DNA of 45,429 bases, from NCBI GenBank assembly GCA_963204745.1, contig CAUJHF010000069.1, positions 1 through 45,429 on the forward strand, written 5' to 3'. The DNA comes from Pseudomonadota bacterium (GTDB lineage: Bacteria; Pseudomonadota; Gammaproteobacteria; Steroidobacterales; GCA-2729495). Below the pieces are notes generated by a model. That model saw only the letters and a list, made by a program, of their open reading frames with translations. It had not been told where the DNA came from and ran no database searches. The translations under genes and the position numbers were made by a program. Every line of letters begins with the position of its first letter. Position 1 is the first letter of the stretch. Below are positions 34,480 through 42,143 of the stretch, piece by piece.

Positions 34480-35010
34480 ATGAAGATGTCGCGGCGGGCG
34501 CTCCGCATGGAACGCCATCACAAGCGGATGAAGCGTTCCGGGACCGGGCTCAATCTCGTGTCCATGATGGATATCTTCACCATTCTGGTGTTTTTCCTGC
34601 TGGTCAGCTCAGGTGAGACCGAGGTGCTGCCGAATCCGAAGGATATCCAGCTACCGGAGTCTGCTGCACTGGAAAGGGCGCGGGAGACCGTGGTCGTGAT
34701 GGTGACCGCTGACAACATCCTGGTGCAGGGGCGCCCGGTCGCGACTGTGACACAAGCACTCAGCGGTGACGGAGTCGTGATACCCGAACTTGAAGCCGCG
34801 CTTCGCCAGCAGACCGATCGCGTGATGATCCAGCAGGCCAAGGCCGATATAGCGCTCCGTGAAGTGACCATTCTCGGCGACCGTGAGCTGCCGTATCGTT
34901 TGCTGAAACGTGTGATGGCGAGTTGTACCGCTGCCGAATTCGGGCAGATCTCGCTGGCCGTCGTGCAGAAGGACGGTGCACCGCCTGCACCGCAGGTGGC
35001 CGCCTTATGA
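34480..35010 (+). CDS. ExbD/TolR-like protein 2 (channel Asp present)
   Basis: A 176-aa protein with a basic N-terminus, a membrane helix (residues about 24-44) containing Asp31 in NLVSMMDIFTILVFFLL, and a periplasmic domain with VMIQQAKADIALREV and a late PYRLLKRVMASC segment, as in TolR/ExbD. It is expected to couple proton flow through the ExbB-like channel to force on a periplasmic partner. It overlaps the AgmX-like gene by ATGA (35007-35010). Confidence 0.95.
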   Translation: MKMSRRALRMERHHKRMKRSGTGLNLVSMMDIFTILVFFLLVSSGETEVLPNPKDIQLPESAALERARETVVVMVTADNILVQGRPVATVTQALSGDGVVIPELEAALRQQTDRVMIQQAKADIALREVTILGDRELPYRLLKRVMASCTAAEFGQISLAVVQKDGAPPAPQVAAL

Positions 35011-35963
35011 GCAGTGCAAAGATCAACCTTTACTACCGCAGCTATCTGCTGCCATGGGATGATGCCGGCGATCAGGAGCAGCGTTTCCGCGCCATTCTCC
35101 AGCGGATCGGCGTTGCAACACTCGTGCTGTGTATCCTCATGTCGCTGCTGCCGGTGCCCGATCGTGATCCGCAGCTCGCGCGGCCGGTGCCGCCGCGCCT
35201 CGCGCGCCTGCTGATCGAAAAGCCGGCGCCAATTCCGCCGCCACCGCCGGTCGTGCAGCCAGAGCAGCGGCGGCAGGAACCGGTGGCGCCGACCGAGCGC
35301 GCCACGGAGAGCAAGACCAGGCCGACTGCTGATCGCAAGAACACGGCACGCGAGAAGGCGGGCAAAGCCGGTCTGTTGCCTTTCGTCGACCAGCTGGCCG
35401 AATTGCGCGACAGCAAGGCGCTCAACAGCATCACTTCGGGTGGCACGAGTTATACCGGGGCGGTGGGTGATTCACCGCAGGTCGAGCGCGCGCTGATCAC
35501 GTCGAAGGCCGGTGTCGGCAGTGGTGGTATCAATACCGCCGGCATGAGCCGTAACACCGGAGGTTCCGGTCTGGGGGGGCGGTCAACCACGCAGGTCAGC
35601 AGCGGACTTGCGGCGCTGGGTGGCGGCGGTTCCGGCGGTGCGAGCGAAGACGGTTCGGGCGGTGGTCAGCGCGCTTCGCGCAGCCGTGAAGAAATCGAGC
35701 GGGTGTTCGACCAGAACAAGGGCGCGATCTATGCGCTCTACAATCGTGCGCTGCGTGAAAATCCGGAGTTGCAGGGCAAGCTGGTCCTGAAGCTGACTAT
35801 CGAAGCCTCGGGTGAGGTCTCTCGGGTTGAAATCATCTCGAGCGAGCTTGCGGATCAGGAGCTGGAGCGCAAGCTGGTGCAGCGCATCCGCATGTTCCGC
35901 TTCCTGGAGAAGGATGTGCCGCCGGTGACGACCACCAAGCCCATCGATTTCTTCCCGGCCTGA
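35007..35963 (+). CDS. AgmX/PglI C-terminal domain protein (TonB-like)
   Basis: A 318-aa protein. A cytoplasmic N-terminus precedes one membrane helix (about residues 34-50). A Pro-rich segment (PIPPPPPVVQPE), a Gly/Ser-rich linker and a C-terminal domain follow, the last beginning SREEIERVFDQNKGAIYALYNRAL with KLVLKLTIEASGEVSRVEI, the AgmX/PglI type. This resembles TonB: anchored inside, spanning the periplasm, and touching outer-membrane parts. AgmX-type domains occur in Myxococcus gliding proteins. It is the last gene of the riboswitch operon and convergent with a membrane-protein gene 11 bp away. The start is ATG 35007, overlapping ExbD2. Confidence 0.9.
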   Translation: MSSAKINLYYRSYLLPWDDAGDQEQRFRAILQRIGVATLVLCILMSLLPVPDRDPQLARPVPPRLARLLIEKPAPIPPPPPVVQPEQRRQEPVAPTERATESKTRPTADRKNTAREKAGKAGLLPFVDQLAELRDSKALNSITSGGTSYTGAVGDSPQVERALITSKAGVGSGGINTAGMSRNTGGSGLGGRSTTQVSSGLAALGGGGSGGASEDGSGGGQRASRSREEIERVFDQNKGAIYALYNRALRENPELQGKLVLKLTIEASGEVSRVEIISSELADQELERKLVQRIRMFRFLEKDVPPVTTTKPIDFFPA

Positions 35964-35974
35964 GTGCCGCCAGT

Positions 35975-36442
35975 TCAGGCGCGGGTGACGGCCCGGCCAC
36001 GCCAGACGATGACGGCGATGAACCCGAGGTAACTCGCTGCCATGAACCAGAATTCATTCACGCCATGCTGTTCGACGCCGTAGCGTGCGATCTGCTCGAA
36101 GGCGATGAATACCACCGTGTAGGCGATCGCGCCGATGAAGGCTGCGATCTTCCAGCCCCATGAACGCGCGTGACCGCCGATTCCCTGCCAGCACCAGGCG
36201 GCAAGAAAAACCACCGTGTAGAGATTGAGCATCAGGCTCCAGAACGGCGCCTTCTGGAAATAGTGGTTGACCCAGAATGCGCCGCCACCCATGAAGTTGA
36301 GCAGAACATAGCGCCATTCGGGCAACGGCGCCCTGAGGATCCTGTCCCACAACAGCACCAGGAAGACGTAGGCTGTCCAGAGCCCGAACACCAGTTCGTA
36401 AAACTGCACCTTGCCTGCCCAGGCTGGATCGATCTCGATCAT
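35975..36442 (-). CDS. Polytopic membrane protein of unknown function
   Basis: A 155-aa protein with four to five hydrophobic helices (ELVFGLWTAYVFLVLLW, APFWSLMLNLYTVVFLAAWCW, WKIAAFIGAIAYTVVFIAF, FWFMAASYLGFIAVIVW). Start ATG 36442 has CGAGG 7 nt upstream; a longer upstream frame is not hydrophobic. It is downstream of the radical SAM gene on the same strand (50 bp gap), so may belong to that group. No family recognised. Confidence 0.78.
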   Translation of the reverse strand: MIEIDPAWAGKVQFYELVFGLWTAYVFLVLLWDRILRAPLPEWRYVLLNFMGGGAFWVNHYFQKAPFWSLMLNLYTVVFLAAWCWQGIGGHARSWGWKIAAFIGAIAYTVVFIAFEQIARYGVEQHGVNEFWFMAASYLGFIAVIVWRGRAVTRA

Positions 36443-36492
36443 GCGATGCCTCGCTTCATGCCGGTTACTGAGCGTGAGTTGCAGGCGGACTG

Positions 36493-37410
36493 TTAACCGG
36501 TCAGCTCGCTGCAACTCGATCCGTAGCGAAAGCAACTGTAGCAGCGCTGGTGGCGCAGCATCACGCGGGTCGGCATGGCGGTGGCCAGTGTGCGGCCAAG
36601 ATCATAGTCGGGGTCGTCGTCGACCAGCGTGCAGGCATACACGCGCATCTCTCCCGCCTGTTTGACAACCATCTTGCTGAACGCGCACATGAAGGCCCGC
36701 CGCGTCTCTTCGGTCTGGTAGCGGGTCATGCAGTCGCTGGTGATTGCCGGAACGCTGCGCGTTTCGCCGGGAGTGCCGAAATCCGGAAAGGTGACGATGC
36801 GGGTGGTTGTTGGCAGACCGTTGGCAGCGAGCAGGCTGCGGAACGCAGCGTCCACGCTGATGCCGTCTTCATCCACCGGCATCTGTCGTGCCAGCGAAAT
36901 GCCAAAGCCCAGCCCGTGCAACGTGCGCAGTGACTCGAGCGCCTGGGCGAAGCTGCCGGGACCGCGACCGGCGTCATGTCTGGCCTGGTCGGGAAAATCG
37001 ATGCTGATGCGGAATGAAACCGGCTGTGGAGCGTCTTTGAGTCGCGCGATCTGGTGAAGGCGCTTCAACAGCGCTTCGCTGCCGTTGGTGAGCACCAGGC
37101 AGGGCCGGTACCGGCTGGCGTACTCGAGGATGCGTACAAAGTCCCGCACGATGAAGGGTTCGCCGCCGGTGAAAGAGAACTGCCGCACGCCAAGGGTCAG
37201 CGCCTCTTCGATGAAGGGCCGCGCGTCCTTGAGCGTGATGCGCTGCAGGCGGTTATCGCCAGGCCGCGAGCCTTCCAGGCAGAATGGGCAGCTGAGATTG
37301 CAAGCCGTTCCGGTATGCAGCCAGAGTTCATCGAGCGCATGTGGCTGGATCCAGCCGCGCAGCGTGCCGTCATCCGTCTGCAGCCAGCTCGTTTCGGTAT
37401 GCGTCAGCAT
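36493..37410 (-). CDS. Radical SAM enzyme with C-terminal cysteine cluster
   Basis: A 305-aa protein with the radical SAM motif CNLSCPFC (about residue 38), FSFTGGEP for SAM binding, and a C-terminal Cys-rich region (an SDC, then MCAFSK, VYACTLVDD and CYSCFRYGSSC), probably binding an auxiliary Fe-S cluster as in SPASM proteins. It ends the same-strand cassette with two arsenosugar-type glycosyltransferase-like genes (3-bp gap). In known cassettes the radical SAM partner is ArsS; this protein does not carry the ArsS-type CNLxCxHC pattern, so it is a different member. Role in an arsenosugar-like pathway is inferred from neighbours only. Confidence 0.88.
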   Translation of the reverse strand: MLTHTETSWLQTDDGTLRGWIQPHALDELWLHTGTACNLSCPFCLEGSRPGDNRLQRITLKDARPFIEEALTLGVRQFSFTGGEPFIVRDFVRILEYASRYRPCLVLTNGSEALLKRLHQIARLKDAPQPVSFRISIDFPDQARHDAGRGPGSFAQALESLRTLHGLGFGISLARQMPVDEDGISVDAAFRSLLAANGLPTTTRIVTFPDFGTPGETRSVPAITSDCMTRYQTEETRRAFMCAFSKMVVKQAGEMRVYACTLVDDDPDYDLGRTLATAMPTRVMLRHQRCYSCFRYGSSCSELTG

Positions 37411-37413
37411 GCC

Positions 37414-38211
37414 TCACCTACCGTCGCGTGGCGGGCCGGCAGGACTGCTCTTGTCGTCCTCGTCGCTGAGCGGCTGGTAGCGTCGGGCCAGACGGTGCGG
37501 CGGAATCCCGATGGCGTGGCCAAGTGCCAGCAGCCGGTTGCCGAGCGTGCGCCGGATCCAGCCGTCACGTTCCCAGCGCCGGGGTGACACGCCGATCTCG
37601 GCCGGCATGCAGGCGAAACTGCCATGCCGGCGCAGTGCGCGTACCAGTGGCACCTCTTCAAACAGTGGCACGTCGGCGAAGCCACCGGCCGCATCGTAGG
37701 CGGTTCTTGCCGCGAACAGTCCCTGGTCGCCGTATGGCGTGCCGAAGCGGGCGCGCAGATTGATGAGCCGCGCCAGCGTCGACTTGTGCCAGGCGTCCGG
37801 ACCGGTGAAGCGAAAACCGAAGTAGCCGCCGGCAGAACCGGCGGTGTGCTGTGCGCGGATAAGTGCGATGGCGTTGGCCGGTGGCGTGGCATCGGCGTGC
37901 AGGAACCACAGGATGTCGCCGGAGGCGCGCAATGCACCGGCATGCAGTTGATGTCCACGGCCGCGGCGCGCGCTGACATATATACAGCTGAAGCGGCGCG
38001 CCAGACTGCGGCAACCGGTACTGGCACCCCCATCGACGATCACGATCTCGTCCGGCGGACCTTCCAGGCTGTGCAACCGGTCGAGGAGGCGCGCCAGGGC
38101 TTCGTTGTCGGCGACCACCGGAATGACCACACTGACCGACGGGCCGGTGGCGTCGCTGCGGCGCAAGCGCAGCGGCCGCGTGATCTCGAAGACATTGTTT
38201 GCCAGACTCAT
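37414..38211 (-). CDS. TIGR04283-type glycosyltransferase (arsenosugar-associated)
   Basis: A 265-aa GT2-family glycosyltransferase. It has VSVVIPVVADNEALARLL, EIVIVDGGASTG, GRGHQLHAGA and WFLHADATPP, the order seen in TIGR04283 proteins. These occur beside TIGR04282 proteins in cassettes annotated as arsenosugar biosynthesis. A late basic helical segment (DGWIRRTLGNRLLAL) may contact membrane. The start is ATG 38211, overlapping the upstream gene by ATGA; a longer frame is not family-like. The donor sugar and acceptor cannot be read here. Confidence 0.9.
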   Translation of the reverse strand: MSLANNVFEITRPLRLRRSDATGPSVSVVIPVVADNEALARLLDRLHSLEGPPDEIVIVDGGASTGCRSLARRFSCIYVSARRGRGHQLHAGALRASGDILWFLHADATPPANAIALIRAQHTAGSAGGYFGFRFTGPDAWHKSTLARLINLRARFGTPYGDQGLFAARTAYDAAGGFADVPLFEEVPLVRALRRHGSFACMPAEIGVSPRRWERDGWIRRTLGNRLLALGHAIGIPPHRLARRYQPLSDEDDKSSPAGPPRDGR

Positions 38212-38915
38212 GATCGCTGCGCTGCTGAATCCTGATTTGCGGAGTATCCCAGACTGCAAAGTCTCCGGTACAGCATCTGCCGTGCCGGTCGCCGGTCGGT
38301 GCGCAGGTCTGCGCACAGCCGGGGCAGATCAGCAGCAATATCCACGTCATAACTCGAAGCCAGACCGGCGATGCTCAGGCCGTGTGCCGTACAGCGCTCG
38401 CTCAGTGCCGCATACAGCTGTTCGCTGCTCCAGGGCAGGTCAGCGAGTTCCGGCCAAGGGCACCGTGCGCCCATCAGCGTAACGCCGCCATCCAGCGCAG
38501 GGGCGAGCACGACGTCATGCTGCAGCAGGGCGGCGCGCGCCGCCCTGTAATCGCTTTCACTCAGCACCGGTGCGTCGCTGCCTGTATAGATGACGGCCCC
38601 GGGTCTCCCGGTTCGTACGATGCGATCGACGCTCTGCAGACGTTCACCGAGATTGCCGGTAACTTGCGGGATCACACGTATGGATCTGTCGAGCAAGGTG
38701 TCGGCCCAGGTGGTGTCATTGGTCTCAGCCGGTGCGATAACCACCGGGCCTGGCCAGCTGGCAGCATCCTCCAGCGCTGCAGCCAGCAAGAGCGTGGCAA
38801 TTTCTGCAGCAAGTGCCGTGCCGATCTGGCTGGCCAGCCGTTGTTTACCGATGCCAACGACCGGGCGGCGACAAAAAATCACCAGTACCGCGGCTTTGTG
38901 CTGGGCGTCTGACAT
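38208..38915 (-). CDS. TIGR04282/DUF2064-type glycosyltransferase-like protein
   Basis: A 235-aa protein: LVIFCRRPVVGIGKQRLA at the N-terminus, then GNLGERLQ, IYTGSDAPVL (family: GTDxPxL), and LAPALDGGVTLMG. This is the DUF2064/TIGR04282 family, a nucleotidyl- or glycosyltransferase-like fold. The family usually precedes TIGR04283, as here, with an ATGA overlap. Start ATG 38915 is the family start. Together with the radical SAM gene it makes a three-gene minus-strand operon. Confidence 0.9.
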   Translation of the reverse strand: MSDAQHKAAVLVIFCRRPVVGIGKQRLASQIGTALAAEIATLLLAAALEDAASWPGPVVIAPAETNDTTWADTLLDRSIRVIPQVTGNLGERLQSVDRIVRTGRPGAVIYTGSDAPVLSESDYRAARAALLQHDVVLAPALDGGVTLMGARCPWPELADLPWSSEQLYAALSERCTAHGLSIAGLASSYDVDIAADLPRLCADLRTDRRPARQMLYRRLCSLGYSANQDSAAQRS

Positions 38916-39386
38916 GTGACCAGCATAGCGGTTGTCCCAGCCTGGCCGGGCGCTGATTTCCTGGACCTGAAACCGCAATGTCAAGCCCGAAATTTAGCCG
39001 ATTCGGAGCACTATTTGCGGTGCAACAGGCGGCTGCGCAACCGGTCTGAACAGGGCTACAAGTCAATATAAACAGGTAGATAGCTAATGCCTGACGGGCA
39101 TAAGTGCGCCGTGTCTAAAGCCCGGCAGAATCCGGGGTGCAGTCATGAGTCAGTTGTATATACTCTGACCCGTCTGCTGAACGCCACGCCTGTTTTTGCT
39201 CCAGAGCAACAATTCGCAAACGGTAAAAAACAGCGTCAAGGCAGGCTCTTCCAGATTCTTGTTAGCCCGGTTTCCCACATCCCGGGCTGACACCACCGGT
39301 CAGGCCCGGCGGTCCGAATCGCAGTCTGGTCACCAGTCCCGTGTCGGGGTTTGACTGGATTTCTTCGGATCGTCGGGCCCCCCCTC
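38916..39386. other. Intergenic region with no convincing gene
   Basis: A 471-bp stretch between the cassette start and the small secreted protein. A 67-aa plus-strand frame at 39087 has no signal, good start site or family similarity. A 7-bp inverted repeat (AGCCCGG 39264-39270 with CCGGGCT 39282-39288) could end minus-strand transcription of the gene above it. The promoter of the arsenosugar-type cassette should lie near its left end. I see no RNA gene. Confidence 0.5.
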
Positions 39387-39620
39387 TCATCGACAACTCG
39401 CCCGGTATTCTGCTTCCAGCGCGGAGAGCTTCTGCTTGTACAGGCGGCCCTGTTTGGCGGTGTAGCCCATACGCAGCCGAAGACGGATTTCATCGATGCG
39501 TCCTTCCAGCTTTGCACAGCGGACCTTGTCCTCCGGGTTGCGTGCAGCACCGATGGCCGGTGGCATGCAGAGGCCCAGCAGAACCAGCGCCAGCGCCGGG
39601 CTCAGTGAAAAATGATTCAT
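39387..39620 (-). CDS. Small exported protein of unknown function
   Basis: A 77-aa protein: signal peptide (residues 1-26, ending AIGAAR) and a short basic helical domain with two Cys (CAKLEGRIDEIRLRLRMGY, then a terminal CR). Start ATG 39620 has GGAG 8 nt upstream. It lies downstream of the [2Fe-2S] protein gene, 87 bp gap, same strand. Similar small lysine/arginine-rich periplasmic proteins are common; function unknown. Confidence 0.72.
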   Translation of the reverse strand: MNHFSLSPALALVLLGLCMPPAIGAARNPEDKVRCAKLEGRIDEIRLRLRMGYTAKQGRLYKQKLSALEAEYRASCR

Positions 39621-39707
39621 GTGGCCGCTCCTGCATTGTGAGTAACTGCAAAAGGATGCAGCGCCCATCGACGGCGCGGCGAGCCGGATATCTGGCCGAA
39701 GCGCAGA

Positions 39708-40097
39708 CTATTGTTTCGGTGGAGTCAGCGGTCGACGGGCAATCTCGAATTCAGCAACCGGCACCCCGCCGATCAGGTGTTCCTGAATGATGCGTTCAAG
39801 CACTGCCGGCGTGCAGTGGCGATACCAGATGCCTTCCGGGTAGACGAGAGCCACCGGGCCCTGCATGCAGACTTGCAGGCAGTTGGCCTTGGTGCGGTAG
39901 ATGCCTCCCGCACCGGTCAGGCCCAGTTCCTTTAGGCGTCCTTTCAGGTATTCCCATGAGGCGACGCCTTCCTCCTGCGCGGCGCACCTGGGTTTACGCT
40001 GGTCGCAGCACAGGAAAATGTGTCGACGGATGCTGTTGATGCCCAGTTGCTCAATCCGTATCCGCAGTGTCCGCTCGCTGTCAGATGTGTCGGTCAT
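39708..40097 (-). CDS. Thioredoxin-like [2Fe-2S] ferredoxin
   Basis: A 129-aa protein with the four-Cys pattern of thioredoxin-like [2Fe-2S] ferredoxins: [13 protein letters not shown] near the start, and [20 protein letters not shown] further on. It should carry one [2Fe-2S] cluster in the cytoplasm and shuttle electrons. It is divergent from the RCC-reductase-like gene (125 bp between starts); since bilin-type reductases take electrons from ferredoxin, the two might work together. That link is inferred from position. Confidence 0.9.
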   Translation of the reverse strand: MTDTSDSERTLRIRIEQLGINSIRRHIFLCCDQRKPRCAAQEEGVASWEYLKGRLKELGLTGAGGIYRTKANCLQVCMQGPVALVYPEGIWYRHCTPAVLERIIQEHLIGGVPVAEFEIARRPLTPPKQ

Positions 40098-40222
40098 CGT
40101 TTGCCTGTCGGTGCCGGTCAGCCGCTGTCCAACCCCCGTGGTTGGGCACTGCCGGTATATCGCTTACACTGCGCCACCGCCCGCAATGACCATGTACGAC
40201 CTGGACAGGAGCAGTGACTGCC

Positions 40223-41047
40223 GTGAGCAAAGGTACTGAAACCAAGACCATTATGGAATTCCTGGCCGAGAATCCCAACGTGGATGTCTCGCGTGCCTGG
40301 GAGCGTTGCTGGAACATTCATTCCAGTATTGTCGAGCGTGTACAGTCCCGGTTTGGCGTGCAGCGCCATGCACAGACCGAGGGTCAGGATTACTGGAGTT
40401 CACTGGACGGGCAACTCGAAGGTTCCTTCAATGGTTATACCGGCCCGGAGGTCGACTGGCTCGTGCACTCCTGGCTCGGTAACCGCAAGGCGAGCCTGCT
40501 CGACATGAATGCCACCGTATTTCTCAGCCAGCAGACGCGCGTACCGCATATGGGCGTCATCTTCGGCACAATCCCCAGGCTGTACTTCTATGCCGAGTAC
40601 ACGCCGCGGGTGGATCTGCGCACGAACTACGACTATCTGCAGAAGTATTACGAGCCGGCCAATCAGGATTTTCTGAAATTCCGCAGCGATCCGACGTGGA
40701 CGCGCTTTGTCAGTCACGGGACTTATCTGCGTGCGCTGATGTCACCGGTCGCCACGAGTTCGCATGCCGAACTCAATGACGAGAACATCGGCACCTGCGA
40801 AAAGTATCTGGTTGGCTTTGTCGATCGCTGGTTCCGCTGGCTGGATGATGCGGAAACCGTGCCTGAGCACGAGCGCGCTGCCCAGCAGGAGTACGACTTC
40901 AAGGTTCGTGAACTCGGTTACCGCACCGATCCCATGAACGTGCTGCCGCAACGGGTGCTCGGCGAGCAGGAGTTCAATCGGCGTCTGGAGATGCGTATCG
41001 GTACGCAGCAGATGGCAGAGTCGCGGGGCCGCTGGCAGAAGAGCTGA
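40223..41047 (+). CDS. Red chlorophyll catabolite reductase (RCCR)-like protein
   Basis: A 274-aa cytoplasmic protein. From memory of plant RCCR (ACD2), the segments line up in order: DWLVHSWL, FLSQQTRVP, PRVDLRTNYDYLQKYY (plant: RKDLVLNPDYLKEYY), FVSHGTYLRALMSPVAT (plant: YVSPSLFVRSAFSPTAS) and LPQRVLGEQEFNRRL near the end. RCCR belongs to the ferredoxin-dependent bilin reductase fold family and reduces a linear tetrapyrrole. Catalytic residues were not mapped. GTG 40223 is chosen, 11 nt after AGGAG; GTG 40214 is too close to it. A [2Fe-2S] ferredoxin gene is divergent. No chlorophyll genes are near, so the substrate may be a different tetrapyrrole or unrelated. Confidence 0.75.
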   Translation: MSKGTETKTIMEFLAENPNVDVSRAWERCWNIHSSIVERVQSRFGVQRHAQTEGQDYWSSLDGQLEGSFNGYTGPEVDWLVHSWLGNRKASLLDMNATVFLSQQTRVPHMGVIFGTIPRLYFYAEYTPRVDLRTNYDYLQKYYEPANQDFLKFRSDPTWTRFVSHGTYLRALMSPVATSSHAELNDENIGTCEKYLVGFVDRWFRWLDDAETVPEHERAAQQEYDFKVRELGYRTDPMNVLPQRVLGEQEFNRRLEMRIGTQQMAESRGRWQKS

Positions 41048-41069
41048 CCCGGAGGGTAACCAGAGGCGA

Positions 41070-41097
41070 GTCGGAGCCTGATTTACGGTACTCCGAC
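41070..41097 (+). terminator. Inverted repeat between convergent genes
   Basis: GTCGGAG (41070-41076) pairs with CTCCGAC (41091-41097) around a 14-nt loop, 22 bp after the RCCR-like stop and 10 bp past the stop of the 39-aa gene on the other strand. No T-run. A weak bidirectional end is likely. Confidence 0.4.
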
Positions 41098-41106
41098 CCG
41101 CCCTGA

Positions 41107-41226
41107 TCAGTTGGCCAGGAACAGCAGCAGGGTTACGAGCGGGATGCTCACTGCCACGGCTGCCAGCAGAACCTCGCCCAGCAGTTCGAACTCGTCCAGA
41201 CCCAGATTCATGAAATTCCTCAACAT
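41107..41226 (-). CDS. 39-aa single-span membrane protein
   Basis: A short frame starting at ATG 41226 and ending at TGA 41107. The ribosome site AAGGAG lies 8 nt before the ATG, which is strong for this genome. The peptide has an N-terminal amphipathic part (MNLGLDEFELLGE) and a hydrophobic tail (VLLAAVAVSIPLVTLLLFLAN) likely to span the inner membrane. It is divergent from the RstA-like regulator gene and shares its GTAAC-repeat region. Small membrane proteins often tune two-component sensors or envelope stress. No family recognised. Confidence 0.65.
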   Translation of the reverse strand: MLRNFMNLGLDEFELLGEVLLAAVAVSIPLVTLLLFLAN

Positions 41227-41312
41227 CGTCAGCACTCCTTGTGCAAAATCGTTACAGTTCTTTGGTACGCGCACAGATTAGTGGCCATTTGTTGCACGAT
41301 CCTTTCAGTGCG

Positions 41313-41337
41313 GTAACACGCTGTAACAATTTGTAAC
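41313..41337 (-). promoter_or_regulatory. Three GTAAC direct repeats; RstA-box-like operator
   Basis: GTAAC occurs at 41313, 41323 and 41333, exactly one helical turn (10 bp) apart. On the minus strand, 41322-41335 reads TACAAATTGTTACA, against the E. coli RstA box TACATNTNGTTACA (one mismatch at a fixed position). Further GTTAC copies lie at 41251 and 41363. The repeats lie between the 39-aa gene and the RstA-like regulator, so they fit autoregulation and control of the small protein. OmpR-family regulators bind such tandem sites as head-to-tail dimers. Confidence 0.65.
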
Positions 41338-41444
41338 GCCGAACCCCTTTTTTTAACAAAGGGTTACGATATGTCCTGAAGGTTGACCCGCAACCTTGAA
41401 CAGCCGGACATTAGACGGCATCAGGCCAGTGAAAAACGTGACGC

Positions 41445-42143
41445 ATGACGCGAATTCTGCTCATCGATGACGACGAAAAGCTGGGTGAACTGCTGAAGGC
41501 CTATTTTCAGCGCTTCGACATGCAGCTCGATAACGCCGTGCGTCCGTCGGAGGGCCTGATGAAAATCCAGCGCGACAAGCCGGATCTCGTCATTCTCGAC
41601 GGCATGCTTCCCGAGCAGGACGGATTCGATGTCTGCCGCACGATTCGCAAGACCAGTTCGATTCCCGTCGTGATGCTCACCGCTCGCGGCGATGTGACCG
41701 ACCGGATAGTGGGTCTGGAGATCGGCGCTGATGACTATCTCTCCAAGCCCTTTGAGCCCCGAGAACTGGTGGTGCGCATCCAGAATGTACTGCGGCGGAG
41801 CAGGGCTGCCGAGGCCGAGAATGACGCGACACTGCGGTTCGGCAGTCTGCTGGTGGATACTGAACGACGTACTGCCGGGCTCGACGGCATTCCGCTGGAC
41901 CTGACCACGATGGAGTATCAGCTCCTCGTGCTGTTTGCCTCGAATCCGGGCCGTACCTTCAACCGCGACGAAATCCTCAACGAGCTGCGCGGTATCGATG
42001 CACAGCTCTTTTCCCGCTCGGTCGATATTCTCGTCAGTCGCCTCCGGCAGAAGCTCGGCGACACCAGCCGTCAGCCGCGCTTCATCAAGACGGTATGGGG
42101 AACCGGCTACGTCTTCGTCGGCGTCGATCCGGTGGCCACATGA
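41445..42143 (+). CDS. OmpR-family response regulator (RstA-like)
   Basis: A 232-aa response regulator. The receiver domain has the acidic pocket (LIDDDEK), phosphoacceptor Asp52 (LVILDGMLPEQDG), switch Thr in MLTARG and the Lys of LSKPFEPREL. The winged-helix domain carries LTTMEYQLLVLFASNPGRTFNRDEI and SRSVDILVSRLRQKLGD, close to the RstA/CpxR group. It overlaps the kinase gene by ATGA (42140-42143). Promoter-proximal GTAAC repeats resemble RstA boxes, which supports the RstA-like label and autoregulation. The exact paralogue cannot be fixed by eye. Confidence 0.93.
   Translation: MTRILLIDDDEKLGELLKAYFQRFDMQLDNAVRPSEGLMKIQRDKPDLVILDGMLPEQDGFDVCRTIRKTSSIPVVMLTARGDVTDRIVGLEIGADDYLSKPFEPRELVVRIQNVLRRSRAAEAENDATLRFGSLLVDTERRTAGLDGIPLDLTTMEYQLLVLFASNPGRTFNRDEILNELRGIDAQLFSRSVDILVSRLRQKLGDTSRQPRFIKTVWGTGYVFVGVDPVAT

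Noticed and set aside
39087..39290. 67-aa plus-strand frame in the intergenic gap
   Set aside because: No signal peptide, domain, or good ribosome site; composition and position suggest chance.
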